From S012-113 sp965368405 (GTDB lineage Bacteria; Bacteroidota; Bacteroidia; Cytophagales; Cyclobacteriaceae), in NCBI GenBank assembly GCA_965368405.1, contig CBDUMS010000122.1:1-7845 (forward strand): a stretch of DNA of 7,845 nt. The letters run 5' to 3'. Under the pieces are notes generated by a model that was not told where the DNA came from, did not search any database, and worked only from the letters and a program-made list of their open reading frames with translations. Below, in pieces: positions 6,579 to 7,845 of the stretch. Positions within the stretch are counted from its first letter, which is position 1. Every line of letters begins with the position of its first letter. The position numbers and the translations under genes are program-made.

Positions 6579-7845
6579 TAAAGTGGTAAAATAATAATAA
6601 ATTCTGAACCTTTGCCCACAGTTGAGTTTACTTTTAACTCCCCCTGATGGGTCTTGGTAATAATATCATAGCTCAAACTAAGTCCGAGGCCGGTTCCTTC
6701 GCCAGTTGGTTTAGTGGTGAAAAATGGCTGAAAAATCTTATCACGCACTTGGTCAGGTATTCCGGAACCATTATCTGATACTGTGATCTGTATTTTGTTA
6801 TCCAGTGCCTTGGTTTTAACTTCTACCCTTGGCTTTTCGGCATCTTTAACAGCGTGAAAGGCATTGTTTATGAGGTTAAGTAAAACGCGTCCTACATCCT
6901 GCTGCACGACATCGATCGTGGGTAAGCTTTCATCAAGATGGGCGTCAAACTCAGCATTAAATGATTTATCCTTCGCTCTTAATCCATGATACGCCAGGCG
7001 CAGATATTCGTCGGCAAGTTTATTGATATCGGTCGGTTCTTTCTTACCATCGGTAGTTCTGGAATGATCGAGCATTCCTTTTACAATGCCACTAGCGCGT
7101 TTCCCGTGATAAGTAATTTTCTCCAGATTGGTTTTCAGGTCGTCTGCAATTGCATTCACCTCATCGAGATTGCCAGTAGCCGTTTCTTCCTTAATTTCGT
7201 CTGTTAGTTCACTACTTACCTCGGCAAAATTATTCACAAAATTTAACGGGTTTTGGATTTCATGAGCAATACCTGCTGTAAGCTCTCCCAAACTAGCCAT
7301 TTTTTCTGATTGAATTAGCTGTTCCTGAGCTGCCCTTAACTCGGTTAAGGCAGCCTGAAGCTTCTGATAGGCCTCGGCATTCTGCATTGCCACCCCCAGG
7401 TTTGCGGCTATAGTTGTAAGAAGTCGTTGGTCGTATTCATCAAAGCGATTTTTAAGTTCGGTACTCTGAACACTAATTACCCCTATAGCTCGGGATGCTG
7501 CCATTATGGGCACTCCCAGGAAAGATTGAACCATCGTACCTTGCACATCGGCTTTCATTTTATCATAAGCCTTGTCCAAGTCCTGATTGATAAGAAGAGG
7601 TTCCTGCTTTAAAATGATCTTTTCGGTAATTCCATTTCCAAATGGACGAGATTCACTAGTCTCTCCATACATGTAAGGGAAGTGAAGCATGTTGGTCTTT
7701 TGCTCATGTATTGCCAAGTAGACAATATCGGCTTTAAAGGTTTCCCTCATCTGCTCGCCAACCAGCTCCACCAATGCATCGAATTCTAATTGAGAAACCA
7801 TGGCACGACTAATATTATTTACTGTCTGGAGCTCTGTGGCACGTT
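6578..7845 (-). CDS. GAF-domain sensor histidine kinase, 5' end outside window
   Basis: 421 codons are visible with no stop up to the right edge. The ATG at 7801 is an internal methionine: the 14 codons before it (RATELQTVNNISRA) continue the family pattern leading into a GAF domain, so the true start lies beyond 7845. Numbering from that Met: GAF sensor domain about 5-140, coiled coil about 143-167, HisKA with phosphorylated His180 in GIAHEIQNPLNF, N box NLINNA (309-314), G1 DNGSGIP (343-349), F box FFTTKP (360-365), G2 GTGLGLSLS (369-377), and an end at IIILPL. There is no fused receiver and no membrane helix in the visible part. Kinases of this type often carry further GAF, PAS or membrane sensor regions upstream. 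It heads an operon with two receivers (one-base overlap at the stop) and probably phosphorylates one or both. The signal is unknown. Confidence 0.93.
   Translation of the reverse strand, partial: RATELQTVNNISRAMVSQLEFDALVELVGEQMRETFKADIVYLAIHEQKTNMLHFPYMYGETSESRPFGNGITEKIILKQEPLLINQDLDKAYDKMKADVQGTMVQSFLGVPIMAASRAIGVISVQSTELKNRFDEYDQRLLTTIAANLGVAMQNAEAYQKLQAALTELRAAQEQLIQSEKMASLGELTAGIAHEIQNPLNFVNNFAEVSSELTDEIKEETATGNLDEVNAIADDLKTNLEKITYHGKRASGIVKGMLDHSRTTDGKKEPTDINKLADEYLRLAYHGLRAKDKSFNAEFDAHLDESLPTIDVVQQDVGRVLLNLINNAFHAVKDAEKPRVEVKTKALDNKIQITVSDNGSGIPDQVRDKIFQPFFTTKPTGEGTGLGLSLSYDIITKTHQGELKVNSTVGKGSEFIIILPL

Noticed and set aside
1..7845. Possibility that the TIR pair and the cAMP operon form one defence system such as a cyclic-nucleotide-activated TIR.
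   Set aside because: They are separated by an oppositely oriented helicase gene, are not in one operon, and the TIR proteins show no recognisable nucleotide-sensing domain such as SAVED or STING. Nothing visible links them.

Overview
The window looks like a piece of a Bacteroidota chromosome, probably from the Cytophagales side of the phylum. The evidence is AT-rich DNA, few recognisable Shine-Dalgarno sites, an exact Bacteroidota-type -7 element (TACCTTTG) before the only plus-strand gene, and protein families common in marine Bacteroidota. The genus cannot be fixed from the sequence alone. Five genes are visible, two of them cut by the window edges.

Left part (1-3820, minus strand): two tandem paralogous membrane proteins, in transcription order 3820->1409 and then 1286->beyond the left edge. 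Each has an N-terminal TIR domain that keeps the glutamate expected of NAD-cleaving TIR enzymes. Transmembrane segment(s) follow, then a TolB-like domain; the complete copy ends in TPR-like repeats. The charge pattern puts the TIR in the cytoplasm and the TolB/TPR part in the periplasm. The TIR halves are about 64% identical by hand count. The TolB parts are only about 26% identical and the membrane modules are of different types, so the pair is a mosaic.

Centre (3821-5119): a 174-bp divergent intergenic region, then a minimal DEAD-box RNA helicase on the plus strand that appears to start at TTG.

Right part (5155-7845, minus strand): a tightly coupled three-gene signalling operon. A GAF-domain histidine kinase, whose 5' end lies outside the window, is followed by a stand-alone CheY-like receiver and then a receiver-linked class III adenylate cyclase. 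Both junctions are one-base TAATG stop/start overlaps. The likely logic is one kinase feeding two related receivers, one of which controls cAMP synthesis. The helicase and this operon converge with 35 bp between them.

The most interesting element is the tandem pair of transmembrane TIR-TolB proteins, which look like periplasm-sensing proteins with a cytosolic TIR effector. The domain families are known; the function of this combination is, as far as I know, uncharacterised. No CRISPR array, tRNA, rRNA, insertion sequence or transposase was seen.
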